Counted from the first letter of the stretch, positions 1 through 6,999 are shown. The stretch is DNA of 9,299 nucleotides from an uncultured Carnobacterium sp. (GCA_937976325.1 CALJSD010000143.1:1-9299); one strand, 5' to 3'. Program-made: numbers and translations. Notes: generated by a model not told the origin, from the letters alone.

Positions 1-569
1 AAGTAGTATTCATTCCAGACTACAAAGTGACTCTAGCGGAAATCATCTTGCCAGGTGCGGATGTGAGTGAACAAATCTCTCAAGCGGGTAAAGAGGCGAG
101 TGGTACTGGTAACATGAAACTGATGTTAAATGGTGCAGTGACTCTTGGTACAATGGACGGAGCAAACGTTGAAATCTACGAAGCTGTAGGAGAAGACAAT
201 ATTGTCATCTTCGGTTTAGAAACAGAAGAAGTAGATGCGTTATATGCTAAGGGCTACAAACCTTGGGAATACTACAATAATTCACCTAAGATTAAGACTG
301 TTCTTGATTTCATTCGCACAATGACAGTTGGTGGTATGAACTTCAACTTTATCGTGGATTACTTATTAACTCAAGATCACTATATGTGTTTGGCTGACTT
401 TGATAGCTATGTCGAGGCGCAAGAACGCATTGAAAAAGACTTTAATGATTCATCTAAATGGATGAAGATGAGCCTCGCAAATATTGCAAATGCAGGTATC
501 TTCTCAGCTGACCGTTCAGTTAAAGAATATGCAAAAGACATTTGGCACATCAAACCTGTTCAAGGTTAA
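1..569 (+). CDS. glgP: Glycogen/maltodextrin phosphorylase, C-terminal part (5' end outside window)
   Basis: Glycogen phosphorylase (GT35) cleaves alpha-1,4-glucan ends with phosphate, giving glucose-1-phosphate in the cytoplasm. Only the last 189 codons are present; the frame is open from base 3 and ends at TAA 567-569. The family usually has about 750-830 residues, so roughly three quarters lies to the left. The most diagnostic stretch of the family is visible: EASGTGNMKLMLNGA followed by TLGTMDGANVEI. The lysine at bases 117-119 is the residue that carries pyridoxal phosphate in characterised phosphorylases (Lys680 of rabbit muscle enzyme). A methionine- or GTG-initiated start inside the window (for example GTG at 27) is not the real start, because homology continues upstream of it. 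The gene is followed after 7-14 bases by a strong hairpin terminator, so it is the last gene of its transcript. Its likely upstream neighbour, glgA, cannot be seen. Confidence 0.95.
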   Translation, partial: VVFIPDYKVTLAEIILPGADVSEQISQAGKEASGTGNMKLMLNGAVTLGTMDGANVEIYEAVGEDNIVIFGLETEEVDALYAKGYKPWEYYNNSPKIKTVLDFIRTMTVGGMNFNFIVDYLLTQDHYMCLADFDSYVEAQERIEKDFNDSSKWMKMSLANIANAGIFSADRSVKEYAKDIWHIKPVQG

Positions 570-575
570 AATAAT

Positions 576-627
576 AAAAAAGAGATTCTCACAAGTGAGG
601 CACGCCTCACAGTGAGAATCTTTTTTT
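576..627. terminator. Bidirectional intrinsic terminator between glgP and the GH13 gene
   Basis: A long two-part hairpin: AGATTCTCAC (583-592) pairs with GTGAGAATCT (612-621), and inside it GTGAGG (595-600) pairs with CCTCAC (605-610) around a CACG loop, with only a 2/1-nt bulge between the two stems. Seven T residues (621-627) follow on the + strand. A run of A (576-581) precedes the stem, giving a U-tract on the - strand. It therefore can end both glgP (+) and the convergent GH13 gene (-), whose stop codons lie on either side. Confidence 0.9.
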
Positions 628-632
628 ATGGA

Positions 633-2477
633 TTAAATTTGATAAGCAGCAAATCCATATGCAGGAACAAGAAGTCCGTTTGGATGGTTTCTTATTTGGT
701 GACTTGCAAAAATTTGTTTTCCATGAAGACCTTCAATGTATTCCGTATGTTCATTCATATTCACGGCACATAGGAGAGAGCCACGTTGGTAAACAAGGCA
801 TCCATTGTTTTCGTAAATGACATTGAAATCTCCCTTGAAGTCTTCTTTGTTTTCTGTTCTAAAAGCTGTTAATGCTTTATAATGCTCGAAGATTTCTTCG
901 TTGATTTCTTTCTTGCTGAATGTCTTACGGTTATATGGATCACGGAATCCTTGCATTCCAATTTCATCCCCATAATAAATCGAAGGAACACCTGGTAGAG
1001 TAAATTGGATAAAGCTTGCAATCTTTAGCTTTTGAATCGCATCTTCAAGTTCAGCACCGGTTAATTCAAGTGTTGGGCGCTCATGAAGTGGAACAGCTTC
1101 TGTATCGCCAAAACCAATTTTTGTAATAATACGTTCCGTATCGTGACTATCCAGCAAGTTCATTAGAACGTCTAGAGCAGGTTTTGGATAATGATCAATG
1201 ATTTCTTCAATGGCATAGCGTAAAGCGTGTGAGTTCTTTGTTTGAACAAAATTGATAATCGCATCTTTCCAAGGGTAGTTCATCACGCTGTCCAGTTGTT
1301 TTCCTAAGAAATAACGACGGCGATGGTCATAAGCAAATTTCGTAGTCGCATCTTCCCAAACTTCACCAATAATGAGGGCATTTGGGTCTGTTTGTTTAAC
1401 AGTTACTCGTAATGCGTCTAAGAACTCGTCAGGAAATTCATCCGCAACGTCTAAACGCCATCCACCAATACCAAGATGTTGCCAGAAGGGTAAGACACCA
1501 GTTTTTGGATCATTGATAAATTTCATATAGGAAGGTTCCAATTTATTCACCGTTGGAAGGTTTGTAAAGCCCCACCAAGAGTGATACGTATCTGGAAACT
1601 CCATAAAGCTAAACCAAGGATAGTATGGAGACTCAGTTGAGTTATAGGCACCAACGCTATCATAATGACCTTGCTTGTTGAAATAAATACTGTCATCACC
1701 AGTATGGCTAAATACGCCGTCTAGAATAATTTCGATTCCATTTTTTCTGAATTTCGCACATAGTTTTTTAAAGTCTTCATTTGTTCCTAAATATGGATCC
1801 ACATTGAAATAATCCGCAGTGGAGTAGCGGTGGTTATCTGGGCTCTCCATAATTGGATTTAAGTAAATACAATTTATATTTAAGGCTTTGAAGTGTTCGA
1901 GTTCTTCTTCGATTCCTTTTAAATTCCCAAGATAGAAATCCTGAGCTTTGTAATTTTCATGTGTGATACTTGATTGAGGCAATTCGTCCCAGTCGTCGTG
2001 ACGGTAACGAATCTCTTCGTTGGCTGCTTTTTTTGCTTTATATTTATCACTTTTCTTGAAACGGTCAGGGAAGATTTGATACATAATCCCGCCTTTAAAC
2101 CATTCTGGAGTCGTAAATTGTTCTTCGTAAACCGTTAATTGCCAGCTGTTAATCTCATGATAGTTGAGAACAGGAACTGCTTGGAATTCATGGTTGCTAA
2201 GGAAGTAAGTACCGATTTCAGAACGAACTTCAAAGTAGTAGAAATATAGTCCTGAATGCAATGGTGAAATTTCAAATGAGAATAAAGTTGCATCTGCTTC
2301 AATCGTAGAACGACTTGGATGATAGATGCTTGTTGTTTGCGTTAAATCTTCTTTTAAAACTAATTGGATAGAAGAGAGGTGAGTCTCTTTCGTAACTTTA
2401 ACTTGTATAAAAATAGTTTGGTTATCCGTCACTGCTCCTGAAGGATACTTATTTTTTAGTGAGTGATAGAAAATCAT
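633..2477 (-). CDS. GH13 alpha-glycosidase, neopullulanase/maltogenic amylase/cyclomaltodextrinase type
   Basis: A cytoplasmic-looking (no signal peptide) alpha-amylase-family hydrolase of 614 residues. It has an N-terminal beta-sandwich domain (about 1-125, CBM34-like), then a catalytic barrel opening with the motif MYQIFPDRF from residue 132, and a C-terminal beta domain. Catalytic regions are intact: DGVFSH (D253), GWRLDVAD with nucleophile D343, GEVWED with acid/base E372, and DSHDTER with D446. Length and domain order fit GH13_20-like enzymes, which hydrolyse maltodextrins, cyclodextrins or pullulan; exact specificity cannot be read from sequence. The start is chosen at ATG 2477, with AAGGGG about 8 nt upstream. 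The earlier in-frame ATG at 2510 has no Shine-Dalgarno and overlaps the best -10 element. A GH13 'amy' gene accompanies glgBCDAP in some lactobacilli, so a role in glycogen or maltodextrin turnover is inferred. It faces glgP tail to tail and glgB head to head. Confidence 0.9.
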   Translation of the reverse strand: MIFYHSLKNKYPSGAVTDNQTIFIQVKVTKETHLSSIQLVLKEDLTQTTSIYHPSRSTIEADATLFSFEISPLHSGLYFYYFEVRSEIGTYFLSNHEFQAVPVLNYHEINSWQLTVYEEQFTTPEWFKGGIMYQIFPDRFKKSDKYKAKKAANEEIRYRHDDWDELPQSSITHENYKAQDFYLGNLKGIEEELEHFKALNINCIYLNPIMESPDNHRYSTADYFNVDPYLGTNEDFKKLCAKFRKNGIEIILDGVFSHTGDDSIYFNKQGHYDSVGAYNSTESPYYPWFSFMEFPDTYHSWWGFTNLPTVNKLEPSYMKFINDPKTGVLPFWQHLGIGGWRLDVADEFPDEFLDALRVTVKQTDPNALIIGEVWEDATTKFAYDHRRRYFLGKQLDSVMNYPWKDAIINFVQTKNSHALRYAIEEIIDHYPKPALDVLMNLLDSHDTERIITKIGFGDTEAVPLHERPTLELTGAELEDAIQKLKIASFIQFTLPGVPSIYYGDEIGMQGFRDPYNRKTFSKKEINEEIFEHYKALTAFRTENKEDFKGDFNVIYENNGCLVYQRGSLLCAVNMNEHTEYIEGLHGKQIFASHQIRNHPNGLLVPAYGFAAYQI

Positions 2478-2508
2478 AATAGGCCCCTTTTTTTGTAAAT
2501 CTATGTTC

Positions 2509-2537
2509 ATTGTAATACAAAGTGGTAAAAAGTGATA
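2509..2537 (-). promoter_or_regulatory. Candidate promoter of the GH13 gene
   Basis: On the - strand TACAAT (plus 2509-2514) matches the -10 consensus at five of six positions and would start RNA near 2502, leaving a 25-nt leader with the AAGGGG ribosome binding site before ATG 2477. At 17-18 bp upstream there is no good -35 hexamer (TATCAC/GTATCA). If this is the promoter it may depend on an activator, possibly acting at the palindrome at 2548-2557. This is inference from the sequence only. Confidence 0.35.
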
Positions 2538-2547
2538 CCAAAACGGG

Positions 2548-2600
2548 TTTCATGAAAAGTACAGAGAATTAAACAAAAATTTTCAAGAAAATTCATGAAA
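2548..2600. promoter_or_regulatory. Three TTTCAWGAAA palindromic boxes in the divergent control region
   Basis: Three near-identical 10-bp palindromes occur here: TTTCATGAAA (2548-2557), TTTCAAGAAA (2581-2590) and ATTCATGAAA (2591-2600). The last two abut. Box centres are 33 and 10 bp apart, close to three turns and one turn of DNA. The outer boxes also carry inverted GGG/CCC flanks, so GGGTTTCATGAA (2545-2556) and TTCATGAAACCC (2592-2603) form a perfect 12-bp inverted repeat. The outer boxes are centred about 45-50 bp upstream of the inferred starts of each divergent transcript. A shared regulator of GH13 and glgBCD is inferred; the protein is unknown. The middle box with its flanks (2578-2593) resembles a CodY box with one extra central base. 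Confidence 0.5.
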
Positions 2601-2604
2601 CCCA

Positions 2605-2633
2605 CTGTGAAAATTTAAGAAATATGTTATAAT
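2605..2633 (+). promoter_or_regulatory. Promoter of the glgBCD operon (extended -10)
   Basis: TATAAT at 2628-2633 is a perfect -10, preceded by TGT (2625-2627), which makes an extended -10. The -35 position (2605-2610, CTGTGA, 17-bp spacing) is weak, as is common with extended -10 promoters. RNA should start near 2640, giving a leader of about 100 nt before glgB. The TTCATGAAACCC box ends two bases before the -35 hexamer. Confidence 0.7.
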
Positions 2634-2640
2634 TTAAACA

Positions 2641-2677
2641 AGAGAAATGTTTCAAAATCAACCTTCTCTAATTTTTT
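2641..2677 (+). promoter_or_regulatory. Leader hairpin at the 5' end of the glgBCD transcript
   Basis: AGAGAA (2641-2646) can pair with TTCTCT (2664-2669), with a further GTT/AAC pairing (2649-2651 with 2660-2662) inside, and a TTTTTT run (2672-2677) follows closely. It begins almost exactly at the predicted transcription start. The stem is AU-rich and weak, so it may be a 5' stabilising hairpin, a poor attenuator, or chance. No riboswitch class is recognised. Confidence 0.25.
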
Positions 2678-2687
2678 ATTCCAACTG

Positions 2688-2701
2688 TGAAAACGCTTAT
2701 T
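2688..2701 (+). promoter_or_regulatory. cre site (CcpA operator) in the glgB leader
   Basis: TGAAAACGCTTATT matches the catabolite responsive element consensus TGWAANCGNTNWCA at 12 of 14 positions, including the central CG. It lies about 50 bp downstream of the inferred transcription start. CcpA bound there is expected to block elongation, which would repress glgBCD when preferred sugars are plentiful. This regulatory direction follows from the known position effect of cre sites, not from data here. Confidence 0.65.
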
Positions 2702-2740
2702 TTATTTTTGTGAGCGAATGCGTAAAGGAGTGATGGCTTA

Positions 2741-4594
2741 GTGCAACAACTAGCAGAATATTTATTTCATGAAGGAAGGAATTTTCATAGTTATGATTTC
2801 CTTGGTAGCTTCTTAGGTGATAACGAATGTACATTCCGCGTATGGGCTCCAAATGCAAAAGAAGTCTATGTAACGGGGGATTTCTGTGAATGGAGACCAA
2901 CCGATTACAAAATGGAGCGTATCAATCAAAATGGGATTTATGAAATCACAATTCCAAATGTAAAAGAGTACGATGCTTATAAATATGTGATTGTTCCACA
3001 TCATGGAGATTGGTTATGGAAAGCAGATCCATATGCACGCCATGCGGAAACAAGACCGAAAACAGCATCTAAAGTATACGATTTTCCTGAATTCCAATGG
3101 TCAGACGAAAAGTGGATGAAACAAAGAACTGTCCCTTATCAACTACCGTTAAACATTTATGAAGTTGAGCTAGGCTCGTTTAAGAAGAAAGAAAATGGTG
3201 ATCCGTATTCTTATCGTGAGTTAGTGGATGTACTCATTCCATATGTGAAAGAGATGAACTACACGCATATTGAATTGTTGCCAATTACAGAATATCCGTA
3301 TGATAAGTCATGGGGATATCAAGTGACAGGATTCTTTGCAGCGACTTCAAGATTTGGAACTCCAGAAGACTTTATGTATTTTGTGGATGAATGTCACAGG
3401 GCAGGTATTGGAATTATCTTGGACTGGGTACCAGGGCATTTTACAAAAGACGCTTTTGGGTTATATGAATTTGATGGCACACCGTGCTATGAATACGGTG
3501 ACCCTCGTATCCAAGAACATAAAGGATGGGGAACGAGAGCGTTTGATTACGGCAAGACAGAAGTGCTTTCATTCTTGTATTCAAGTGCAGTATTCTGGCT
3601 TGAAAAATTCCACATCGATGGACTTCGCGTGGATGCTGTAAGTTCAATGTTGTTCTATAACTATTGCAGAAGTGAAGAAGAATCAGCTCGTAATATTTAC
3701 GGAGGATTTGAAAACTTAGAAGCGATTCGATTTATTCAATCTCTGAATGATTATGTACGTAATGAATATCCAGGTGTCATGATGATTGCTGAAGAGTCTA
3801 CTGCTTTCGCTGGGGTTACCAAACCAGTAGAAGAAGGTGGACTCGGATTCCACTTCAAATGGAATATGGGTTGGATGAATGACTCTCTAGATTACTTAGA
3901 GAAAGATCCTCTATTTAGAGGTGGCATCCATAATCAATTTACGTTCTCGATGATGTACGCCTTCTCAGAGAACTACATCTTACCGATTTCTCATGATGAA
4001 GTCGTTCACGGGAAGAAATCGTTACTAGATAAAGCGTCTGTTTCTTATGAAGACAAGTTTTCTAACTATCGAGCTTTCATGGGCTATATGATGGCTCACC
4101 CTGGTAAGAAATTAAACTTCATGGGAAATGAAATTCCACAAATGATTGAGTGGAATGAAGAACGCGAATTAGATTGGTTCTTACTCAAATATCCAATTCA
4201 TGATGCGACTCATCGCTATGTGAAAGATTTAAACGCCTTCTACAAGAAGCATTCAGAACTGTGGCAACTTGACGGAGGCTGGACAGGATTTAGATGGCAT
4301 GAGGTGGAAGATGTTTGGAATAACTGCTTCGTCTTCTCAAGAATGAATTCTAAAGGAGATTCAGTCATCGTTATCTCAAACTTCTCAGGGAACCATATTA
4401 AAAATTACGAAATTGGCGTTTCGAAATGGGGAAGCTATAAAGTTGCTCTCAACTCTGACGCTAAAAAGTATAATGGATCTGGAGTGGTGAATCGTGGACT
4501 TCATACAGTTACGAAACCACATAAAGGATTTGATTATACACTCGCGGTGAATGTTCCACCGTTTTCTACACTGTATATCATTAACAATCAATAA
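2741..4594 (+). CDS. glgB: 1,4-alpha-glucan branching enzyme
   Basis: GlgB cuts an alpha-1,4-glucan chain and re-attaches it through an alpha-1,6 bond, making the branches of glycogen. The 617-residue protein has an N-terminal CBM48 domain (about 25-110), a GH13 barrel and a C-terminal beta domain (from about 520). Signature motifs are complete: DWVPGHF (D228), GLRVDAVSSM with nucleophile D298, AEEST with acid/base E351, and SHDEVVHG with D419. The spacing D298-E351-D419 equals that of E. coli GlgB D405-E458-D526. The start is GTG 2741: AAAGGAG sits at 2724-2730, an in-frame TAA lies at 2723-2725, and no ATG occurs between. A two-codon ATG-GCT-TAG frame (2733-2741) overlaps the GTG by one base. 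First gene of a three-gene operon; glgC follows after 15 bases. Confidence 0.97.
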   Translation: MQQLAEYLFHEGRNFHSYDFLGSFLGDNECTFRVWAPNAKEVYVTGDFCEWRPTDYKMERINQNGIYEITIPNVKEYDAYKYVIVPHHGDWLWKADPYARHAETRPKTASKVYDFPEFQWSDEKWMKQRTVPYQLPLNIYEVELGSFKKKENGDPYSYRELVDVLIPYVKEMNYTHIELLPITEYPYDKSWGYQVTGFFAATSRFGTPEDFMYFVDECHRAGIGIILDWVPGHFTKDAFGLYEFDGTPCYEYGDPRIQEHKGWGTRAFDYGKTEVLSFLYSSAVFWLEKFHIDGLRVDAVSSMLFYNYCRSEEESARNIYGGFENLEAIRFIQSLNDYVRNEYPGVMMIAEESTAFAGVTKPVEEGGLGFHFKWNMGWMNDSLDYLEKDPLFRGGIHNQFTFSMMYAFSENYILPISHDEVVHGKKSLLDKASVSYEDKFSNYRAFMGYMMAHPGKKLNFMGNEIPQMIEWNEERELDWFLLKYPIHDATHRYVKDLNAFYKKHSELWQLDGGWTGFRWHEVEDVWNNCFVFSRMNSKGDSVIVISNFSGNHIKNYEIGVSKWGSYKVALNSDAKKYNGSGVVNRGLHTVTKPHKGFDYTLAVNVPPFSTLYIINNQ

Positions 4595-4609
4595 TCGGGG
4601 GTTGAACGT

Positions 4610-5782
4610 ATGGCAAGAAAGCAAGAAATCGTAGCAATGCTACTCGCAGGCGGACAAGGAACTCGCTTGCAAGTACTAACAAAGGATATGGCGAAACCAG
4701 CTGTTCCTTTTGGTGGGAAGTATCGTATCATCGATTTTCCTCTCTCAAACTGTGCAAATTCAGGTATTTCTACTGTTGGGGTGTTAACTCAGTTTATGCC
4801 TCTTGAGTTGAACTCTTACATGGGGAATGGGAACCCTTGGGACTTAGACCGTGTAGACGGAGGGTTAACAATTCTTCCTCCATATACAGCTGGAAAAACA
4901 GGGGAATGGTATAAAGGGACTGCCAATGCTATTTATCAAAATATTAAGTATATCGAGCAGTATGATCCTGAGTACGTATTAATCTTATCTGGGGACCACA
5001 TTTATAAAATGAACTACAACAAGATGCTTGAATTCCATAAAGAGAAAAAAGCAGACTTGACGGTTGCTCATATTAATGTCCCACTAGAAGAAGCAAGTCG
5101 TTTCGGTATTTTAAATACGGATGATGATTTACGCATCGTAGAATTCTTGGAAAAACCTGAACATCCGGTTTCAACAAAAGCATCGATGGGAATTTACATC
5201 TTTAACTGGAAAGTGCTTAAAGAATATTTAATTCGTGATGAAGAAAATCCAGAAAGTGAAAAAGACTTCGGTAAAAACATTATTCCAATGTTACTTGAAG
5301 AAGACCGTCGTATTTACGCTTTCCCATTTGCAGGATATTGGAAAGACGTAGGTACTATCGAAAGTCTATGGGAAGCAAACATGGACTTAATCAAACGAAA
5401 AGAAGACTTTAATATTTCTGATAAAACTTGGAAGATTTATTATCGTCACGAAGGCAGACTTCCTCAATATATCGGAGAGAGCGCCGAAGTGACTGAATCA
5501 ATGATTTCAGATGGAACAATTGTACTCGGAAAAGTCCATGAATCAATTGTATCGTCTGGAGTATCGATTGCTCAAAATTCTAAAGTCCTTGGAAGTATCA
5601 TCATGCAGAATGCGGTCATTGAAGAGGGCGCAACAGTTGTGAACTCAATTATTGCAGAAGGCACGGTTGTAAAAAGCGGTGTGACTGTAGGCCATGAAGA
5701 AATTGAACTTGGTAAAGATATGATTACCGTAATCGGCAATTTCGAAGTGGTAGAAGAAGATACGAAAGTTGGAGGAAATTAA
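4610..5782 (+). CDS. glgC: Glucose-1-phosphate adenylyltransferase, catalytic subunit
   Basis: ADP-glucose pyrophosphorylase makes ADP-glucose and pyrophosphate from ATP and glucose-1-phosphate, the committed step of bacterial glycogen synthesis. The 390-residue protein begins with the nucleotide-binding loop AGGQGTRL (13-20) and the downstream KPAVPFGGKYRIIDF. The sugar-nucleotide aspartate is in SGDHIY (D129), the glucose-1-phosphate lysine in FLEKP (K182, equivalent to E. coli K195), and GYWKDVGT contains D246. All these catalytic sites are intact. Residues from about 290 form the hexapeptide-repeat left-handed beta-helix. ATG 4610 is preceded by a purely G-type Shine-Dalgarno (GGGGG, 4597-4601), different from the AGGAG sites of its neighbours. 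It lies 15 bp after glgB and 1 bp before glgD, whose ribosome binding site is inside its 3' end. Confidence 0.97.
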   Translation: MARKQEIVAMLLAGGQGTRLQVLTKDMAKPAVPFGGKYRIIDFPLSNCANSGISTVGVLTQFMPLELNSYMGNGNPWDLDRVDGGLTILPPYTAGKTGEWYKGTANAIYQNIKYIEQYDPEYVLILSGDHIYKMNYNKMLEFHKEKKADLTVAHINVPLEEASRFGILNTDDDLRIVEFLEKPEHPVSTKASMGIYIFNWKVLKEYLIRDEENPESEKDFGKNIIPMLLEEDRRIYAFPFAGYWKDVGTIESLWEANMDLIKRKEDFNISDKTWKIYYRHEGRLPQYIGESAEVTESMISDGTIVLGKVHESIVSSGVSIAQNSKVLGSIIMQNAVIEEGATVVNSIIAEGTVVKSGVTVGHEEIELGKDMITVIGNFEVVEEDTKVGGN

Positions 5783-5783
5783 T

Positions 5784-6896
5784 ATGATCAAAGCGTTTTG
5801 TGTATTGTATGCAGATAATTATAGAAATGACGACCTTCAAGGGTTAGTCAGAAATCGTACGGCAGCCGCTTTACCAGTAATTTCTCGTTATCGTATGGTG
5901 GACTTTATGCTTTCATCTCTTGTTCATGCAGATATCGATAATATTGCACTATTAACGAATCATAATTACAAATCATTACTCGATCATGTAGCTTCAGGAA
6001 AAGATTGGGACTTGAACCGTAAACACCGTGGTTTGAAGATTATTACTCCGATGTCAAACTACTTATCAACACGTATCCCACAAAATAAAATCGAAGCGTT
6101 AGCCAATACAATGGTGTATACGCAAGATCTTGATGAAGAGTTTGTTATTTTAGCTGATACAAACATTATCGGTAAAATTGATTTCAAAGAAATGTTCCAA
6201 TATCACTTAGATACTGGTTCTGATATTACTGTTGCGTATACGTATCGCAAACCAACAGTAGGGGAATCACAAATTATCTTTGATGAAAATCATAAAGTGT
6301 ATGAGTCGCTTTATCACTTCGACGGATCTGATCATGAATGTGCAACACAAGTGAAAATCTACATTTTAACAAAAGAATTATTCAATGGCATTGTTAAAAA
6401 GGGGTTAACACTTGGTTGGGAAGATATCTTACGTGACTATATCGCTAAGAACCTTGAAACATTACGTGTATATGCATATCAAATTAAAGGATACTTGAAG
6501 GTCGTTAATACGATTAAAGATTACTATGACTTAAATATGGATATGCTTGATTTTGAAAATCTTCATGATGTATTCCTTTCTGGTACTCAAGTGATTACGC
6601 GTGTTAAAGATACGGTCCCTACAGGCTATGGTAAGAAAGCTGTAGTGAAGAATTCGATTCTCGGAGACGGTTCGAAGATTCGTGGTACGGTTGAAAATAG
6701 TATTATCTTCCGTGATGTTGTCGTAGAAGAAGGTGCGGTTGTTCGTAACAGTATCATTCTTTCAAATACCGTAATTAAATCAGGAGCTCATTTAGAGTAT
6801 GTGATTGCTGATAAAGATGTTACGGTAAAACAACATACTGTTTTAACAGGTACAGAAGAAGTACAAGTCGTGATTGATAAAGGTAAAACCGTTTAA
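5784..6896 (+). CDS. glgD: Glucose-1-phosphate adenylyltransferase, regulatory (non-catalytic) subunit
   Basis: GlgD is the paralogue of GlgC found in Bacillota; it forms a hetero-oligomer with GlgC and modulates activity. The 370-residue protein keeps the overall fold: an N-terminal nucleotidyltransferase domain and a C-terminal hexapeptide beta-helix (from about 280). Catalytic signatures are lost. The N-terminal glycine loop GGxGTRL is replaced by YADNYRNDDLQGL (9-21), SGDHIY by LADTNIIG, and no FLEKP motif is present. It is therefore not expected to be catalytically competent alone. ATG 5784 is chosen because GGAGG (5771-5775) sits 8 nt upstream; an in-frame TTG at 5769 would start before this site. 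One base separates it from the glgC stop, so translational coupling and balanced expression are likely. A terminator follows, so no glgA is co-transcribed here. Confidence 0.95.
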   Translation: MIKAFCVLYADNYRNDDLQGLVRNRTAAALPVISRYRMVDFMLSSLVHADIDNIALLTNHNYKSLLDHVASGKDWDLNRKHRGLKIITPMSNYLSTRIPQNKIEALANTMVYTQDLDEEFVILADTNIIGKIDFKEMFQYHLDTGSDITVAYTYRKPTVGESQIIFDENHKVYESLYHFDGSDHECATQVKIYILTKELFNGIVKKGLTLGWEDILRDYIAKNLETLRVYAYQIKGYLKVVNTIKDYYDLNMDMLDFENLHDVFLSGTQVITRVKDTVPTGYGKKAVVKNSILGDGSKIRGTVENSIIFRDVVVEEGAVVRNSIILSNTVIKSGAHLEYVIADKDVTVKQHTVLTGTEEVQVVIDKGKTV

Positions 6897-6920
6897 TCAA
6901 CTTTCAAAATGATAAAAGAC

Positions 6921-6949
6921 AGCTTGGGCATTGCTCAAGCTTCTTTTTT
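6921..6949 (+). terminator. Intrinsic terminator of the glgBCD operon
   Basis: AGCTTGGGC (6921-6929) pairs with GCTCAAGCT (6933-6941), including one G-U pair, around a 3-nt loop, and TTTTTT follows at 6944-6949. It lies 25 bases after the glgD stop and ends the operon before dinG. Confidence 0.88.
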
Positions 6950-6970
6950 GCCTTAAAACCTTTCTACTGT

Positions 6971-6999
6971 TTGCAACAAGAGGAATAAGTTAGTAAACT
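6971..6999 (+). promoter_or_regulatory. Candidate promoter of dinG
   Basis: TTGCAA (6971-6976) and TAAACT (6994-6999) lie 17 bp apart, each matching four of six consensus positions. A short palindrome TTAGT-AA-ACTAA (6990-7001) overlaps the -10. I see no DinR/LexA-type box (CGAAC-N4-GTTCG) in this spacer, so SOS control is not supported. AAAGGAG at 7021-7027 is the ribosome binding site for ATG 7038. Confidence 0.45.

Noticed and set aside
2478..2510. N-terminal extension of the GH13 protein by 11 residues from ATG 2510
   Set aside because: No Shine-Dalgarno precedes it, its codon overlaps the best -10 element, and the AAGGGG site correctly positions ATG 2477, where the family's usual N-terminus begins.
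2523..2540. Inverted repeat TGGTA-N8-TACCA near the GH13 promoter
   Set aside because: The arms are only 5 bp and do not extend; likely by chance in AT-rich DNA, although it overlaps the -35 position.
2604..2693. 10-bp direct repeat ACTGTGAAAA at 2604 and 2684
   Set aside because: Only two copies 80 bp apart; one is part of the promoter and the other of the cre region, with no further shared context.
2697..2900. Small minus-strand open frame over the glgB start
   Set aside because: Overlaps the glgB promoter region and coding start, has no ribosome binding site or recognisable protein features, and is best explained as a shadow of glgB.
5769..5783. TTG start for glgD five codons upstream
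   Set aside because: It lies before the GGAGG that positions ATG 5784; the extra residues are just the translated ribosome binding site.
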